A stretch of 49,976 bases of DNA, taken from assembly GCA_002718595.1 (NCBI GenBank), contig PBFD01000005.1, forward strand, positions 83,944 through 133,919. Reading direction: 5' to 3'. Below the pieces are notes generated by a model. That model was given only the letters and a program-made list of their open reading frames with translations. It had not been told where the DNA came from and did not search any database. The position numbers and the translations under genes were made by a program. Below, piece after piece: positions 25,436 to 34,623 of the stretch. Source of the DNA: Gemmatimonadota bacterium (GTDB taxonomy: Bacteria; Gemmatimonadota; Gemmatimonadetes; Longimicrobiales; Gaopeijiaceae). Numbering within the stretch: position 1 is the stretch's first letter; every line of letters begins with the position of its first letter.

Positions 25436-27183
25436 TGGAAAAGAACAAAAAACTTACGGGAGCCAGTTTCCGTAACGCTTTTAAAGAAATCGTTTGGCCT
25501 CGGAGAAAACTAATATCCCTGGGATTGATACTGATCCTACTCAATCGGCTGAGTGGCCTAGTACTCCCCGCTTCTTCCAAATACCTGATTGATCAAGTCC
25601 TGGGGCAAGGTGATTTTGATCTTCTACTCAAGCTACTGGCTTTATTGGCAGCTAGCATTGCTATACAGGCGGGCAGTAACTTCTTACTCACTCTTTTGCT
25701 AAGCGTCGAAGCACAACACCTCATAGCACACCTTCGAGCTCAGGTCCAAAAACACGTACTTACTCTTCCAGTAAGAACCTTCGACGATTCAAAAACTGGT
25801 ATTCTAGTATCCCGTATCATGGACGACGTCGAAGGAGTTCGAAATCTAGTCGGAACAGGATTAGTACAGTTAGTTGGCGGAATTGTCACCGCAATCGTTG
25901 CATTCGGATTTCTGATACAAATCAATTTGTGGATGACGATCCTTGCTCTGGTTCCCTTAGCTTTGTTTGCAGTCATATCGATTAAAGCCTTTCAAAAACT
26001 TCGACCTGCATTTCGGGAAAGAGGAAAGATACGTGCGGAAGTGACCGGAAGGCTGACAGAATCATTGGGAGGAATCCGTATCATCAAAGGATTCCATGCT
26101 CTGGAAAAAGAGGGTGAGATTTTTGAGGACGGAGTCCTTAGAGTGTTCGAAAATGTCAAAACAACCCTGACCACATCTAGCGCAGTGAGCAGTATGGGAA
26201 CCTTCCTTGCTGGTCTAGCAAGTGTAATGATAATGGGATACGGTGGCAGCCTTATTTTGTCGGGATCTTTGACACTAGGGGAGTTATTTTCTTTCACTCT
26301 GTTTTTGGGATTTCTAGTTGTTCCTATCGCCCAAATGGCTAACATAGGAACCCAAATGACCGAAGCCTTCGCCGGTCTTGATAGGACCGCTGACCTTCTC
26401 TCCTGGCCCTCTGAGGATGATGACGAAAAACGTACAATCACAATGCCCTTAATAGAAGGTAAGGTCAGTTTTGAAAATGTTACATTTTCCTATGAGAAGG
26501 ATCAACAAGTTTTAAAAAACATTACTTTCCGTGCGGAACCGGGCACCGTAATTGCTCTGGTAGGAAGCTCTGGATCTGGAAAATCTACCCTGGCCAGTCT
26601 GGCAGCTTCTTTTTTGACCCCTGATAGTGGCAGGATCCTCATAGACGACCAAGATCTAGCAAACATTAAACTGTCGTCATACCGAACTCAACTAGGTCTG
26701 GTATTACAGGACGATTTCCTCTTTGAGGGGACAATTCGTGAAAATCTACTATTCGCTAAACCCAATGCTAGCCATGAAGCAGTGCTTTTGGCTGCCGAAC
26801 AAGCCCATGTAACAGATTTCACTAAGGATTTTCCAGATGGCTTGGACACACTGATCGGAGAAAGAGGAGTTAAGCTTTCGGGTGGTCAACGTCAAAGAGT
26901 GACCATCGCCAGGGCAATCCTATCTAACCCCCGTATTTTGCTTTTGGATGAAGCAACTTCGAGCCTAGACACAGAAAGTGAGTACCTTATCCAGCAAAGT
27001 CTTTCCCACTTGCTACAAGACCGAACGACTTTCGTGATCGCACATCGACTCTCAACTATCCAAAGAGCGGACTTAATCCTGGTAATTGAAGAAGGAGAAA
27101 TAGTGGAACGTGGTGATCACGAAGATTTAATAAGTCGGCGGGGCCGTTATCACGAACTCTATACGATACAGGCCAGAATCTAA
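25435..27183 (+). CDS. ABC exporter, MsbA/lipid or multidrug type, fused TMD-NBD
   Basis: A 582-aa half-transporter with six N-terminal helices (TMD, about residues 20-320) and a C-terminal ATPase. Walker A is GSSGSGKST (K383), the signature LSGGQRQR, Walker B ILLLDEATSSLD (D505, E506) and the H-loop IAHRLST. It is expected to act as a homodimer in the inner membrane exporting lipid or hydrophobic compounds. Its ATG overlaps the DUF2182 stop, so it may be linked to the function of the DUF1326/DUF2182 pair. It converges on an SDR gene with only 9 bp between, leaving no room for a long terminator. Confidence 0.94.
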   Translation: MEKNKKLTGASFRNAFKEIVWPRRKLISLGLILILLNRLSGLVLPASSKYLIDQVLGQGDFDLLLKLLALLAASIAIQAGSNFLLTLLLSVEAQHLIAHLRAQVQKHVLTLPVRTFDDSKTGILVSRIMDDVEGVRNLVGTGLVQLVGGIVTAIVAFGFLIQINLWMTILALVPLALFAVISIKAFQKLRPAFRERGKIRAEVTGRLTESLGGIRIIKGFHALEKEGEIFEDGVLRVFENVKTTLTTSSAVSSMGTFLAGLASVMIMGYGGSLILSGSLTLGELFSFTLFLGFLVVPIAQMANIGTQMTEAFAGLDRTADLLSWPSEDDDEKRTITMPLIEGKVSFENVTFSYEKDQQVLKNITFRAEPGTVIALVGSSGSGKSTLASLAASFLTPDSGRILIDDQDLANIKLSSYRTQLGLVLQDDFLFEGTIRENLLFAKPNASHEAVLLAAEQAHVTDFTKDFPDGLDTLIGERGVKLSGGQRQRVTIARAILSNPRILLLDEATSSLDTESEYLIQQSLSHLLQDRTTFVIAHRLSTIQRADLILVIEEGEIVERGDHEDLISRRGRYHELYTIQARI

Positions 27184-27192
27184 CTAATACTG

Positions 27193-28044
27193 CTATAGCT
27201 TCCCGTTAATCCACTCTTCATCTGTGAGTAGTTTTCGTTCATTGAGTGTCTGCTGCGCACCAGATCCCACCACATAACGAAACTTTCCAGCAGGATCATT
27301 AACAGCCTTCAGAATACAATCTGACACCACTTCAGGAGAATCCGCCTTTAATTGTGCTTCCTTGTACATACTGACCAATCGCTCCAGATGTTGCCCGTAT
27401 ACTGTGTCATCTATAACGATGGAATCTGCTTTGTTAAGAATAGTTGTTGAGATGAAACCTGGTTCTATCAAAACCACCCTGACACCGAACTGACTAGTTT
27501 CTATAGCTAAAGATTCGCTAATCGCCTCCAACGCATGTTTGCTAGCAGCATAGATACCATGTCCAGCAGTGACTAAGCGCCCTGCCACTGAACTAACATT
27601 CACAAGAGTTCCTCCTCTTAAACCCCTCATTATCGGAAGTACTTCCTGCGTTACCCTTAGTGCCCCAAACACGTTAGTCTCGAACACTGCTTTTGCTTCA
27701 TCCATATCGATTTCTTCAACACTACTTATACTGGATATACCGGCATTGTTAACCAGCACATCAATCCTTCTGGTTTCTTGACAAAGTTGCTTGATAGCGC
27801 TCTTCACGGAAACGCAGTCGTCTACGTCTAACTCTAACACCCCATGACCTCCACCTTCCTTGAGAGTCTCACTTAAGCTCTCACTGATGTCACTCGGGTT
27901 ACGCATACTGGCATACACTCGATAACCCTCTCTAGCAAAGCGCATTGCCGTTGCCTCACCAATCCCACCACTGCACCCAGTTATGAGAACCACAGGGCGA
28001 CTATCAACAGTCAAAGAAGTGCTCAAGTCAATCTCCTGACCCAT
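27193..28044 (-). CDS. Short-chain dehydrogenase/reductase (classical SDR)
   Basis: An NAD(P)-dependent SDR of 283 aa. TGCSGGIG (22-29) binds the cofactor, NNAG follows, and the catalytic serine (S151 or S152, in NVSSVAG), Y165 and K169 (YAASK) are all present. The segment IEPGFISTTI is usual for the 17-beta-hydroxysteroid-dehydrogenase-like subgroup; the real substrate is unknown. GAAGG lies 3 nt before the ATG. The start overlaps the end of msrA by 17 nt, so the two genes form a small minus-strand operon. Confidence 0.9.
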   Translation of the reverse strand: MGQEIDLSTSLTVDSRPVVLITGCSGGIGEATAMRFAREGYRVYASMRNPSDISESLSETLKEGGGHGVLELDVDDCVSVKSAIKQLCQETRRIDVLVNNAGISSISSVEEIDMDEAKAVFETNVFGALRVTQEVLPIMRGLRGGTLVNVSSVAGRLVTAGHGIYAASKHALEAISESLAIETSQFGVRVVLIEPGFISTTILNKADSIVIDDTVYGQHLERLVSMYKEAQLKADSPEVVSDCILKAVNDPAGKFRYVVGSGAQQTLNERKLLTDEEWINGKL

Positions 28045-28594
28045 GTGCCTTCAATTTTTTCGAGAATTTAGCTCTAAACTTATTCACTTTGGGGTTTATT
28101 ACGATCTGGCAGTAAGGCTGTTCCCGATTGTTTCTGAAATATTTTTGATGATATGCTTCTGCTGAGTAAAAACATTCAAAATCAACGACCTCGGTCACAA
28201 TGGGATCATCCCATATCTTTTCAGTCGTCAAAGTTTCAATCAACTCCCTAGCCAATCTCTTCTGGTCAGCATTATGAGCGAAAATTGCGGAACGATATTG
28301 AGTTCCTACATCGTTGCCCTGCCTATTCAAGGTAGTCGGATCATGTATCGAGAAGAAAATCTCCAGCAGATCAGTGTAAGTGATTACCTTACTATCAAAA
28401 CTAATCTGTACTACCTCCGCATGACCCGTTTCCCCAGAACAAAGTTCTTCGTAACTGGGATTTTCAATATGACCCCCAGAAGCACCCGATTGAACAGAAT
28501 CCACACCTTCAAGAAGTTCGAAAACTGCTTCTAAACACCAGTAGCAACCACCTCCCAAGGTGGCAATTTCCTTTGAGTTCACTCCGTCCTCCAT
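28028..28594 (-). CDS. msrA: Peptide-methionine (S)-S-oxide reductase
   Basis: Methionine sulfoxide reductase A repairs S-sulfoxides in free methionine and proteins. The active-site motif is GGGCYWCLEAVF (C17 nucleophile, C20); most relatives have phenylalanine where this has tyrosine. SGGHIENPSYEELCSGETGHAEVV and GNDVGTQYRSAIF are family-diagnostic. The length of 188 aa is normal and there is no signal peptide, so it is cytoplasmic. It is first in a two-gene minus-strand unit with an SDR, divergent from the second S9 peptidase. A purine-rich AGGAGG/GAAGGA stretch lies 10-16 nt upstream of the ATG. Confidence 0.96.
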   Translation of the reverse strand: MEDGVNSKEIATLGGGCYWCLEAVFELLEGVDSVQSGASGGHIENPSYEELCSGETGHAEVVQISFDSKVITYTDLLEIFFSIHDPTTLNRQGNDVGTQYRSAIFAHNADQKRLARELIETLTTEKIWDDPIVTEVVDFECFYSAEAYHQKYFRNNREQPYCQIVINPKVNKFRAKFSKKLKAHGSGD

Positions 28595-28789
28595 TATGTG
28601 ATAATCCTTCCTCCTGACGATCTATCCAGGACCTTACTATTGATATCTAAGATGATATAGCTGTATTCTAATTTCTCATTTCTTTTGTAGCCATGCTAAC
28701 AGGTAGATTTATCGGGCACGCGACTAATTTTCGATCTTCAAACTACATACTCAAAGTTTACAAAACTTTGGCCTAGGGAGAAAACAAAT
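28595..28789. promoter_or_regulatory. Divergent intergenic region between msrA and S9 peptidase copy 2
   Basis: A 195-bp gap holding the promoters of both neighbours. It contains a perfect palindrome at 28752-28770 and the plus-strand ribosome binding site GGAG at 28777-28780. No sigma site could be assigned with confidence. Confidence 0.4.
28752..28770. promoter_or_regulatory. Perfect operator-like palindrome before S9 peptidase copy 2
   Basis: CAAAGTTT at 28752-28759, spacer ACA, and AAACTTTG at 28763-28770 form an 8-bp perfect inverted repeat. It ends about 6 nt before the GGAG site of the peptidase gene. The place and symmetry suit a repressor operator or an mRNA hairpin affecting initiation. 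No equivalent is seen before the first S9 copy. Confidence 0.45.
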
Positions 28790-30817
28790 ATGAACCCCTC
28801 CACGGTTTCGGTTGTAAGGAATTTTTTGCTTTTCATTCCGACTTGTTTCATTGTTACGGCCCAGTTTGCTGTAGCACAACAATCCACCCTTGGAGTTGAT
28901 GATCAGTTCGCCATCCAGGCTGTTGCGAATCCCAAATTAAGCCCTGATGAACAATGGGTGGCTTATACTGTCCGTACTACAAGCATTGAACTGGAGAAAT
29001 CTGAAACGCGGCTATGGATGATTTCCACCAGTGGGGGTGTTCCTATCCCGATGACTAGTAAAGGATATTCCGTATCCAACGTAGAATGGAGTCCAGAAGG
29101 TGGGCATCTCTCATTTATTGCCAGCAAGAATTCTGGTGAATCTCAGGTATGGCAACTAGACCTCAGGGGTGGAGAAGCTCAACAAATCACTTCGGTAGAA
29201 CAGGGCGTCCAATCCTACGAATGGTCACCAGATGGCTCCAAATTATTACTGACATTACAAGATCCACAAGAAGAAAAAGATGAAGAAAAAACTGCAGAGC
29301 CTTGGGTAATAACCAGGCTACAGATTAAACGGGACGGTCGGGGGTATCTGACTGATACTCGGCACTCTCATCTTTATGTTTTTGATATTGAGACACAGGC
29401 ATTAAAACAAATAACTTCAGGACGTTGGGACGAATCACAGCCGTCCTGGAGTCCAGATGGTCGACTTGTAGCTTTTGTTAGTAACCGAACCGAAGATCCT
29501 GATGCCAATTCAAATTCTGACATCTGGATAGTCTCCGTAGACAATACCGACAAAGGTCAGACCTTACTCCAGCTAACCACCTATCCAGGATCTGACTCCT
29601 CTCCCTCTTGGAGCCCAGACGGCAAGTGGATCACCTACGTAACTGACGATACAGACCCCCAGTTCAGTAGCCTATCAGTCAACCAACTAGCTATGGTATC
29701 CTCAGCAGGAGGGCCCCGAAAACTGGTACATCCTGACCTGGACCGAAATGTGCGCAACCCCCAGTTCGATTCCGAAGGAGAAAATATTCTAGTCAGCATC
29801 GAGGACAGTGGAGAACGCTATCTGGGCAAAATCCAAGTACAGGGTTCGAACCTTGAACGAATCAGCAAAGAAGGCTACACAATGTCCTCTTTTTCAGCTG
29901 CTGCCTCTGGAGCCACTTCCCTGGTTCTGAGTAGTCCTCATCTCCCCAGCGAAGTATTCCTGATTGACGATGATGATCACAAACAATTAACTCACACAAA
30001 CGAAAACTTCATCCAAACACTTAATTTGGCTGAAGTCACAAATATCCATTTTCCAAGTAAAGATGGGACGTCGATAGAAGGGTGGATTTTCACGCCCCCT
30101 GGTTACGACTCTAGTCTCAGGTATCCAACCATCCTGAGAATTCACGGTGGACCTAACGGTATGTACGGGGTGAACTTCAATTTTGAAGCGCAACTTCTAG
30201 CTGCTAATGGATACGTTGTCCTACTTACTAATCCTCGTGGTTCTTCAGGATATGGACAAGATTTTAGCATGGCCCTCTGGCAGAAATGGGGTATCCCAGA
30301 CTTTGATGATGTCATGGCAGGTATCGATTACGTACTAGACGCAGGCTACGCCGATCCCAATCGACTGGGAGTTGGCGGGTGGTCCTATGGAGGTATCCTG
30401 ACAAATTATGTTATCACCAAGAGCGAACGATTTTCAGCTGCAATCACAGGGGCCAGCATGGGATTATTAGTCGCAAATTTTGGTCATGATCACTACCAGC
30501 TAGGTAACGAACGTGAGTGGGGTCTTCCATGGGAAACCCGTGAAATATGGGAAAACCTGTCTCCCTTTAATTCAATTGAAAAAGTTACAACCCCCACCTT
30601 AGTCATGGGAGGGGAAAAAGATTGGAACGTTCCAATTCAAAACTCTGAACAGATCTACCAAGCACTGAGGAGAATGGGAGTTCCGACCCAATTAATCGTT
30701 TATCCAGGTCAACCCCATGGACTTAGAATTCCTTCGTATCAAAAAGACAGGCTAGAGAGGTATTTGGCATGGTACGATAAATGGTTAAAAGGCACTGAAA
30801 CCGTGGAGAAACAATGA
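28790..30817 (+). CDS. Exported S9-family peptidase, copy 2
   Basis: A 675-aa paralogue of the S9 peptidase at 18614-20704. A classical signal peptide ends near VAQQS, followed by a beta-propeller with WSPEGG/WSPDG repeats and an alpha/beta hydrolase domain. The triad is S532 (GGWSYGG), D611 (GGEKDWNVP) and H643 (GQPHGL). It is expected to cleave oligopeptides in the periplasm. GGAG lies 9 nt before the ATG and a perfect palindrome is just upstream, so it appears to be separately regulated. An exported M20 peptidase follows 104 bp downstream, giving a small peptide-digestion unit. Confidence 0.95.
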   Translation: MNPSTVSVVRNFLLFIPTCFIVTAQFAVAQQSTLGVDDQFAIQAVANPKLSPDEQWVAYTVRTTSIELEKSETRLWMISTSGGVPIPMTSKGYSVSNVEWSPEGGHLSFIASKNSGESQVWQLDLRGGEAQQITSVEQGVQSYEWSPDGSKLLLTLQDPQEEKDEEKTAEPWVITRLQIKRDGRGYLTDTRHSHLYVFDIETQALKQITSGRWDESQPSWSPDGRLVAFVSNRTEDPDANSNSDIWIVSVDNTDKGQTLLQLTTYPGSDSSPSWSPDGKWITYVTDDTDPQFSSLSVNQLAMVSSAGGPRKLVHPDLDRNVRNPQFDSEGENILVSIEDSGERYLGKIQVQGSNLERISKEGYTMSSFSAAASGATSLVLSSPHLPSEVFLIDDDDHKQLTHTNENFIQTLNLAEVTNIHFPSKDGTSIEGWIFTPPGYDSSLRYPTILRIHGGPNGMYGVNFNFEAQLLAANGYVVLLTNPRGSSGYGQDFSMALWQKWGIPDFDDVMAGIDYVLDAGYADPNRLGVGGWSYGGILTNYVITKSERFSAAITGASMGLLVANFGHDHYQLGNEREWGLPWETREIWENLSPFNSIEKVTTPTLVMGGEKDWNVPIQNSEQIYQALRRMGVPTQLIVYPGQPHGLRIPSYQKDRLERYLAWYDKWLKGTETVEKQ

Positions 30818-30921
30818 CTATGATTGATGTGTCTGTGAGAGACCCTTAGCTTGCTATAACAAAACTGGAATGACGAAGGGATCAAACCAGTTCAAAAACC
30901 TCCCCAGAAAGTGAACTATAG

Positions 30922-32349
30922 ATGATGAGACACACAATCAAATACGGACCTAAGATCCTCACTGCTTTATGGATGTTCTTATTCCTCCCATCAGCAGACC
31001 TTAAGGGACAATCTTTTGAACTTGAACCTCATCAACAACTAGCAAGGGATATTCTACAGGAAATAATTGAGATAAACACGGTTGATTCAGCGGGAACGAC
31101 CAAGGCAGCCAAGGCCTTAGAACGTCGACTTCTTGAGGCTGGATTTTCCGATGAAGATGTGCGTGTAATTGGTCCTACACAGAAGAAGATGAACTTGGTA
31201 GCTAGACTGCGAGGTAGAGATACAGGACGTCCAGCAATTCTCCTGCTTGCCCACCTCGATGTAGTAGAAGCATTGCGAAGCGATTGGAACATGGATCCAT
31301 GGAAGATGATCGAACAGGATGGCCATTTCTATGGACGAGGAGTCATCGATGATAAAGACGAAGCCGCAATATACACAGCCAATCTCATTAGATATAAACA
31401 GGAAGGCTTTGTACCAGACAGGGACATTATTATAGCATTAACAGCCGATGAAGAGGGCGGTGAGCACAATGGAGTACAGTGGCTACTAGAAAATCACCGT
31501 GAACTAATCGATGCCGAATACGCGCTAAACGAAGGTGGCGGCGGTGAGATCAAGGATGGAAAACATAGAATTAACGCAGTCCAGGCTAGTGAAAAAGTCT
31601 ATCAAAATTTCAATTTGAGAACTGTAAATCCAGGAGGACACAGTTCGTTACCCAGAGACGATAATGCAATTTATGAACTGGCTGAAGCTCTAGTCCGGAT
31701 AAGCGAATACCAGTTTCCTATCGAGTTAAATGAGGTTACGGAAGCATACTTTAGGGGTACAGCCGAGGTAGAAGGGGGTTCTGTAGCGATGAATATCAAT
31801 ACTATGCTCGCCGACCCTACTAATGAACTTGCCGTAGCTCGGATTCAGTCAGAGCCAGGCTGGAACGCCCGACTCAGGACCACTTGCGTCGCAACCAGGC
31901 TGGATGGTGGACATGCCAACAATGCCCTACCTCAAACTGCCGAAGCCATTGTCAATTGTCGCATACTGCCAACCCACAACCCTCAAGATGTACTATCCAG
32001 CCTAAGAAGGGTGGTTGGAACCCAAGTTGAAGTGACACCAATGGGGCAAGCCAATCCCAGCCCTCCTTCCCCCCTCAGGACCAGTGTCCTCGAACCCATA
32101 CAACAAATCACTGAGGAAATGTGGCCAGGAGTGCCTATTGTACCGATAATGGCTACTGGTGCTACAGATGGACTTTACCTTCGAAGGGCAGGTATACCAA
32201 CTTATGGAGTCTCTGGAATCTTTGCGGACGTAGACGATAACCGGGCGCACGGTCAGGATGAACGAATACTGATAAAATCGTTTTTCGAAGGGCAAGAATT
32301 CCTATTTCGGTTAGTGAAAGCTCTTTCCAGTCCAGCGGGTGTGAGCTGA
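30922..32349 (+). CDS. Exported M20-family metallopeptidase
   Basis: A zinc-dependent M20 peptidase or deacylase of 475 aa with a signal peptide ending around LKGQS. Metal and catalytic residues are H111 and D113 in LLAHLDVV, the bridging aspartate in GRGVIDDKD, the glutamate pair in TADEEGG and the C-terminal histidine in DNRAHGQDER. A lid/dimerisation domain with NPGGHSSLP lies between. The final glycine-rich MATGATDGLYLR segment is typical of exported members. It likely trims dipeptides or removes C-terminal residues from peptides made by the S9 enzyme upstream. It converges with the rhomboid gene across 57 bp. Confidence 0.93.
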   Translation: MMRHTIKYGPKILTALWMFLFLPSADLKGQSFELEPHQQLARDILQEIIEINTVDSAGTTKAAKALERRLLEAGFSDEDVRVIGPTQKKMNLVARLRGRDTGRPAILLLAHLDVVEALRSDWNMDPWKMIEQDGHFYGRGVIDDKDEAAIYTANLIRYKQEGFVPDRDIIIALTADEEGGEHNGVQWLLENHRELIDAEYALNEGGGGEIKDGKHRINAVQASEKVYQNFNLRTVNPGGHSSLPRDDNAIYELAEALVRISEYQFPIELNEVTEAYFRGTAEVEGGSVAMNINTMLADPTNELAVARIQSEPGWNARLRTTCVATRLDGGHANNALPQTAEAIVNCRILPTHNPQDVLSSLRRVVGTQVEVTPMGQANPSPPSPLRTSVLEPIQQITEEMWPGVPIVPIMATGATDGLYLRRAGIPTYGVSGIFADVDDNRAHGQDERILIKSFFEGQEFLFRLVKALSSPAGVS

Positions 32350-32406
32350 AGCGAACGGAAGTATTCGAAGTCTATTGGAGACAGTATGGCGAGAAAAGAA
32401 TAGAGC

Positions 32407-33204
32407 TTAATCTGTTGAAAATCTGTTGAGGAAAGCTTTTTCCTCTCGGGATAGTGAATCCACTCCTTCACTCTGCACACGGCTTAACAGCCTCTGTATT
32501 TCTAATTTGTTTAATTCATGTATCGCAGATAAATCTATGGATGACCAGCGTTTTTTCAGTGAATCATCAGAACTATCGACTGAATCTGAAAAAATCTTGC
32601 GCTGGAACTCCCTTTGACCCTTCAACTTCCGCCAATCTTGCCAATAGAGCATTCCATAGCCCATAGCTAAACCCCCCAAATGAGCAAAATGGGCAACACC
32701 CCCTCCAGACCCTGAAATACCACTGTACAGGCTTATTGCCACCAATGCGGACACTAGCCAACGCGCTTCAACTGGTAGCACTCCCCAAATGTAAATGTTC
32801 TCACGTGGCCAGTACTTAGCAAAACCTATTAAGACTCCATAAACCGCAGCTGAAGCCCCTACAACTGGCGATGCTGTAGAAAACAGAAAGGAAAAGATCG
32901 CTCCCCCAAGGCCACTTACAATGTAAAATTTCAGAAAGCGTTTCCCACCTAATTTGTATTCCAATCTGGGTCCGAAAAAGAATAGTCCGATCATATTAAA
33001 GAACAGGTGACTAAAATTTGCATGCAAAAACATGTAGGTCAGAGCTGTCCAAGGTCTAAATGGTAATGCTGGGAAATAGCCACTATCAAGTCCAATGAGC
33101 GCGGGTGGGAATAGAGTACAAAGTAAATAGACCAAACTCCCACGCGGTATCAAAAAAAATACTAAGACGTTCAGCGCTAGGATTCTGGACACCCAGAAAG
33201 TCAT
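32407..33204 (-). CDS. Rhomboid-family intramembrane serine protease
   Basis: A six-helix membrane protease of 265 aa. HANFSHLFFNM holds the oxyanion histidine and asparagine (H66, N70). The nucleophile S118 lies in VVGASAAVYG and the base H175 in AHFAHLGGLA. The family motif is usually GxSG; here the residue after serine is alanine, a variant to note but with the Ser-His dyad in place. The C-terminal cytoplasmic tail after residue 190 is charged and ends with LSREEKAFLNRFS, which also occurs in related bacterial rhomboids. GAGGGAGGG lies about 9 nt before the ATG. No substrate is evident from the neighbours. Confidence 0.92.
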   Translation of the reverse strand: MTFWVSRILALNVLVFFLIPRGSLVYLLCTLFPPALIGLDSGYFPALPFRPWTALTYMFLHANFSHLFFNMIGLFFFGPRLEYKLGGKRFLKFYIVSGLGGAIFSFLFSTASPVVGASAAVYGVLIGFAKYWPRENIYIWGVLPVEARWLVSALVAISLYSGISGSGGGVAHFAHLGGLAMGYGMLYWQDWRKLKGQREFQRKIFSDSVDSSDDSLKKRWSSIDLSAIHELNKLEIQRLLSRVQSEGVDSLSREEKAFLNRFSTD

Positions 33205-33297
33205 CTTTAAACACCCTCCCTCTATCTCTGACGGACCCTACGCAATTCTATTCTATGCACAAAGTCAATAGTGTTGACGCCTTGCCTCCATCTAAGC

Positions 33298-34557
33298 CTA
33301 CATGAAACGGTCTGGCTTTAGTGCTTCCATTTGTGGGAATTCCTCTGAGCTACCTAGTACATATTGCTCAATCATTTTTCCTGTGATTGGAGCCAAGGTG
33401 AGCCCCAGGGTAGCATGACCAGTAGCTACAAAGAGCCCTGAATGCCCAGGAACTGGACCTACACATGGCACTCCATCTGGGGTGCATGGTCGTAAACCCG
33501 TCCACTCTGAAATGACTTCAGAATATTCCAGACCACTCATGTACTCAGCTGCAGAATTCGTGACGTAATTCAATCTTTCCTTATTAAGATCATGGTTCAT
33601 ACCGCTAAATTCTATGGTACCCGCAAAGCGAGTAAAGCCACTCATCGGTGAGCAATAAACAGAAGTTTCCGACATCACAAAAGTGTGCGTGGGAGGTGGA
33701 GGACCTTCACAAGAAAACCTGACGTCCCTGTGGTAGCCCTTTCCTGGCTGAATAGGCAGATGGAAACCAAATTTTTGTGTAAGACGTTGACTATAAGAAC
33801 CAGTGGTCAATATGACTGTGTCCGCTTCGATTTTTTCACCTGTATCCAACAATACACCGGTTATTTTAGTGTCCTGACTCAACACTTCAGTCACTTCATT
33901 ACCCAGGATAATTCGAGCGCCCGATTTCTCGGAAGACCTTGCCATTTCCAGGACGAAGCGAAATGGATCACAGGTAGCCCCTTGGGGGAAATACGCTCCT
34001 CCCAAAATTGTTTCCTTCAGTGCTGGTTCGACCTCCCTCAATTCTCCCGCTGACATCATAGCTGGACTATACCCATATCTAACCATAGTCCTAACGTCAG
34101 AATTTATATGTTCAAGAGCATTGTTAGTTAGGCAGACCTCAAAAAAACCTTCCCTCCTATAGCCACACTTCAAATTTTCTTGATCCACCAAGCTATCAAA
34201 CAAGTCCAGAGTGGCATGTCCCAATGAACTAAGTGCATTGGCACTTCTTTCAAAACTTTCCTTGTTACAGTGACTCCGATACTTCCACAGCCACTTTATA
34301 AGCCCTGGATTCCAGCGAAGTGGAATACGAAATGGACTTCTTGGATTGAGCATTTCCCTGGCAGCTTCTAGAACACGACCAGGTTTATTTATCGGTGTGT
34401 GACCCACTGCAACGCTCCCTGCGTTGCCGAAGGATGCCCCAGAACCAATTCCATTTCTTTCTATCAGCGTTACTCGCAATCCTCGCTTGGCTAAAAAATA
34501 GGAGCAGCATATGCCAATAACTCCTCCTCCCACAACAACAACTCTTTCTTTAGTCAT
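33298..34557 (-). CDS. D-amino-acid dehydrogenase-like FAD oxidoreductase (DAO family)
   Basis: A flavoprotein of the DAO superfamily resembling DadA, which oxidises D-amino acids to 2-oxo acids at the membrane. It begins with VVVVGGGVIGICCSYFLAKRG and ERNGIGSGASFGNAG, and ends with WTGLRPCTPDGVPCVGPVPG and TGHATLGLTLAP, all family motifs. The length of 419 aa is normal. ATG 34557 is preferred, since it starts right before the Rossmann motif; a GTG at 34584 gives nine more residues. It lies 66 bp after the ATP-grasp gene on the same strand. Hydroxyproline or sarcosine-type substrates are possible alternatives. Confidence 0.88.
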   Translation of the reverse strand: MTKERVVVVGGGVIGICCSYFLAKRGLRVTLIERNGIGSGASFGNAGSVAVGHTPINKPGRVLEAAREMLNPRSPFRIPLRWNPGLIKWLWKYRSHCNKESFERSANALSSLGHATLDLFDSLVDQENLKCGYRREGFFEVCLTNNALEHINSDVRTMVRYGYSPAMMSAGELREVEPALKETILGGAYFPQGATCDPFRFVLEMARSSEKSGARIILGNEVTEVLSQDTKITGVLLDTGEKIEADTVILTTGSYSQRLTQKFGFHLPIQPGKGYHRDVRFSCEGPPPPTHTFVMSETSVYCSPMSGFTRFAGTIEFSGMNHDLNKERLNYVTNSAAEYMSGLEYSEVISEWTGLRPCTPDGVPCVGPVPGHSGLFVATGHATLGLTLAPITGKMIEQYVLGSSEEFPQMEALKPDRFM

Positions 34558-34623
34558 TTCCACCAAAAACCACCTATTTTCCACATTTTCATTAACACAG
34601 CAATTGGCACTTTAATATTTTCA

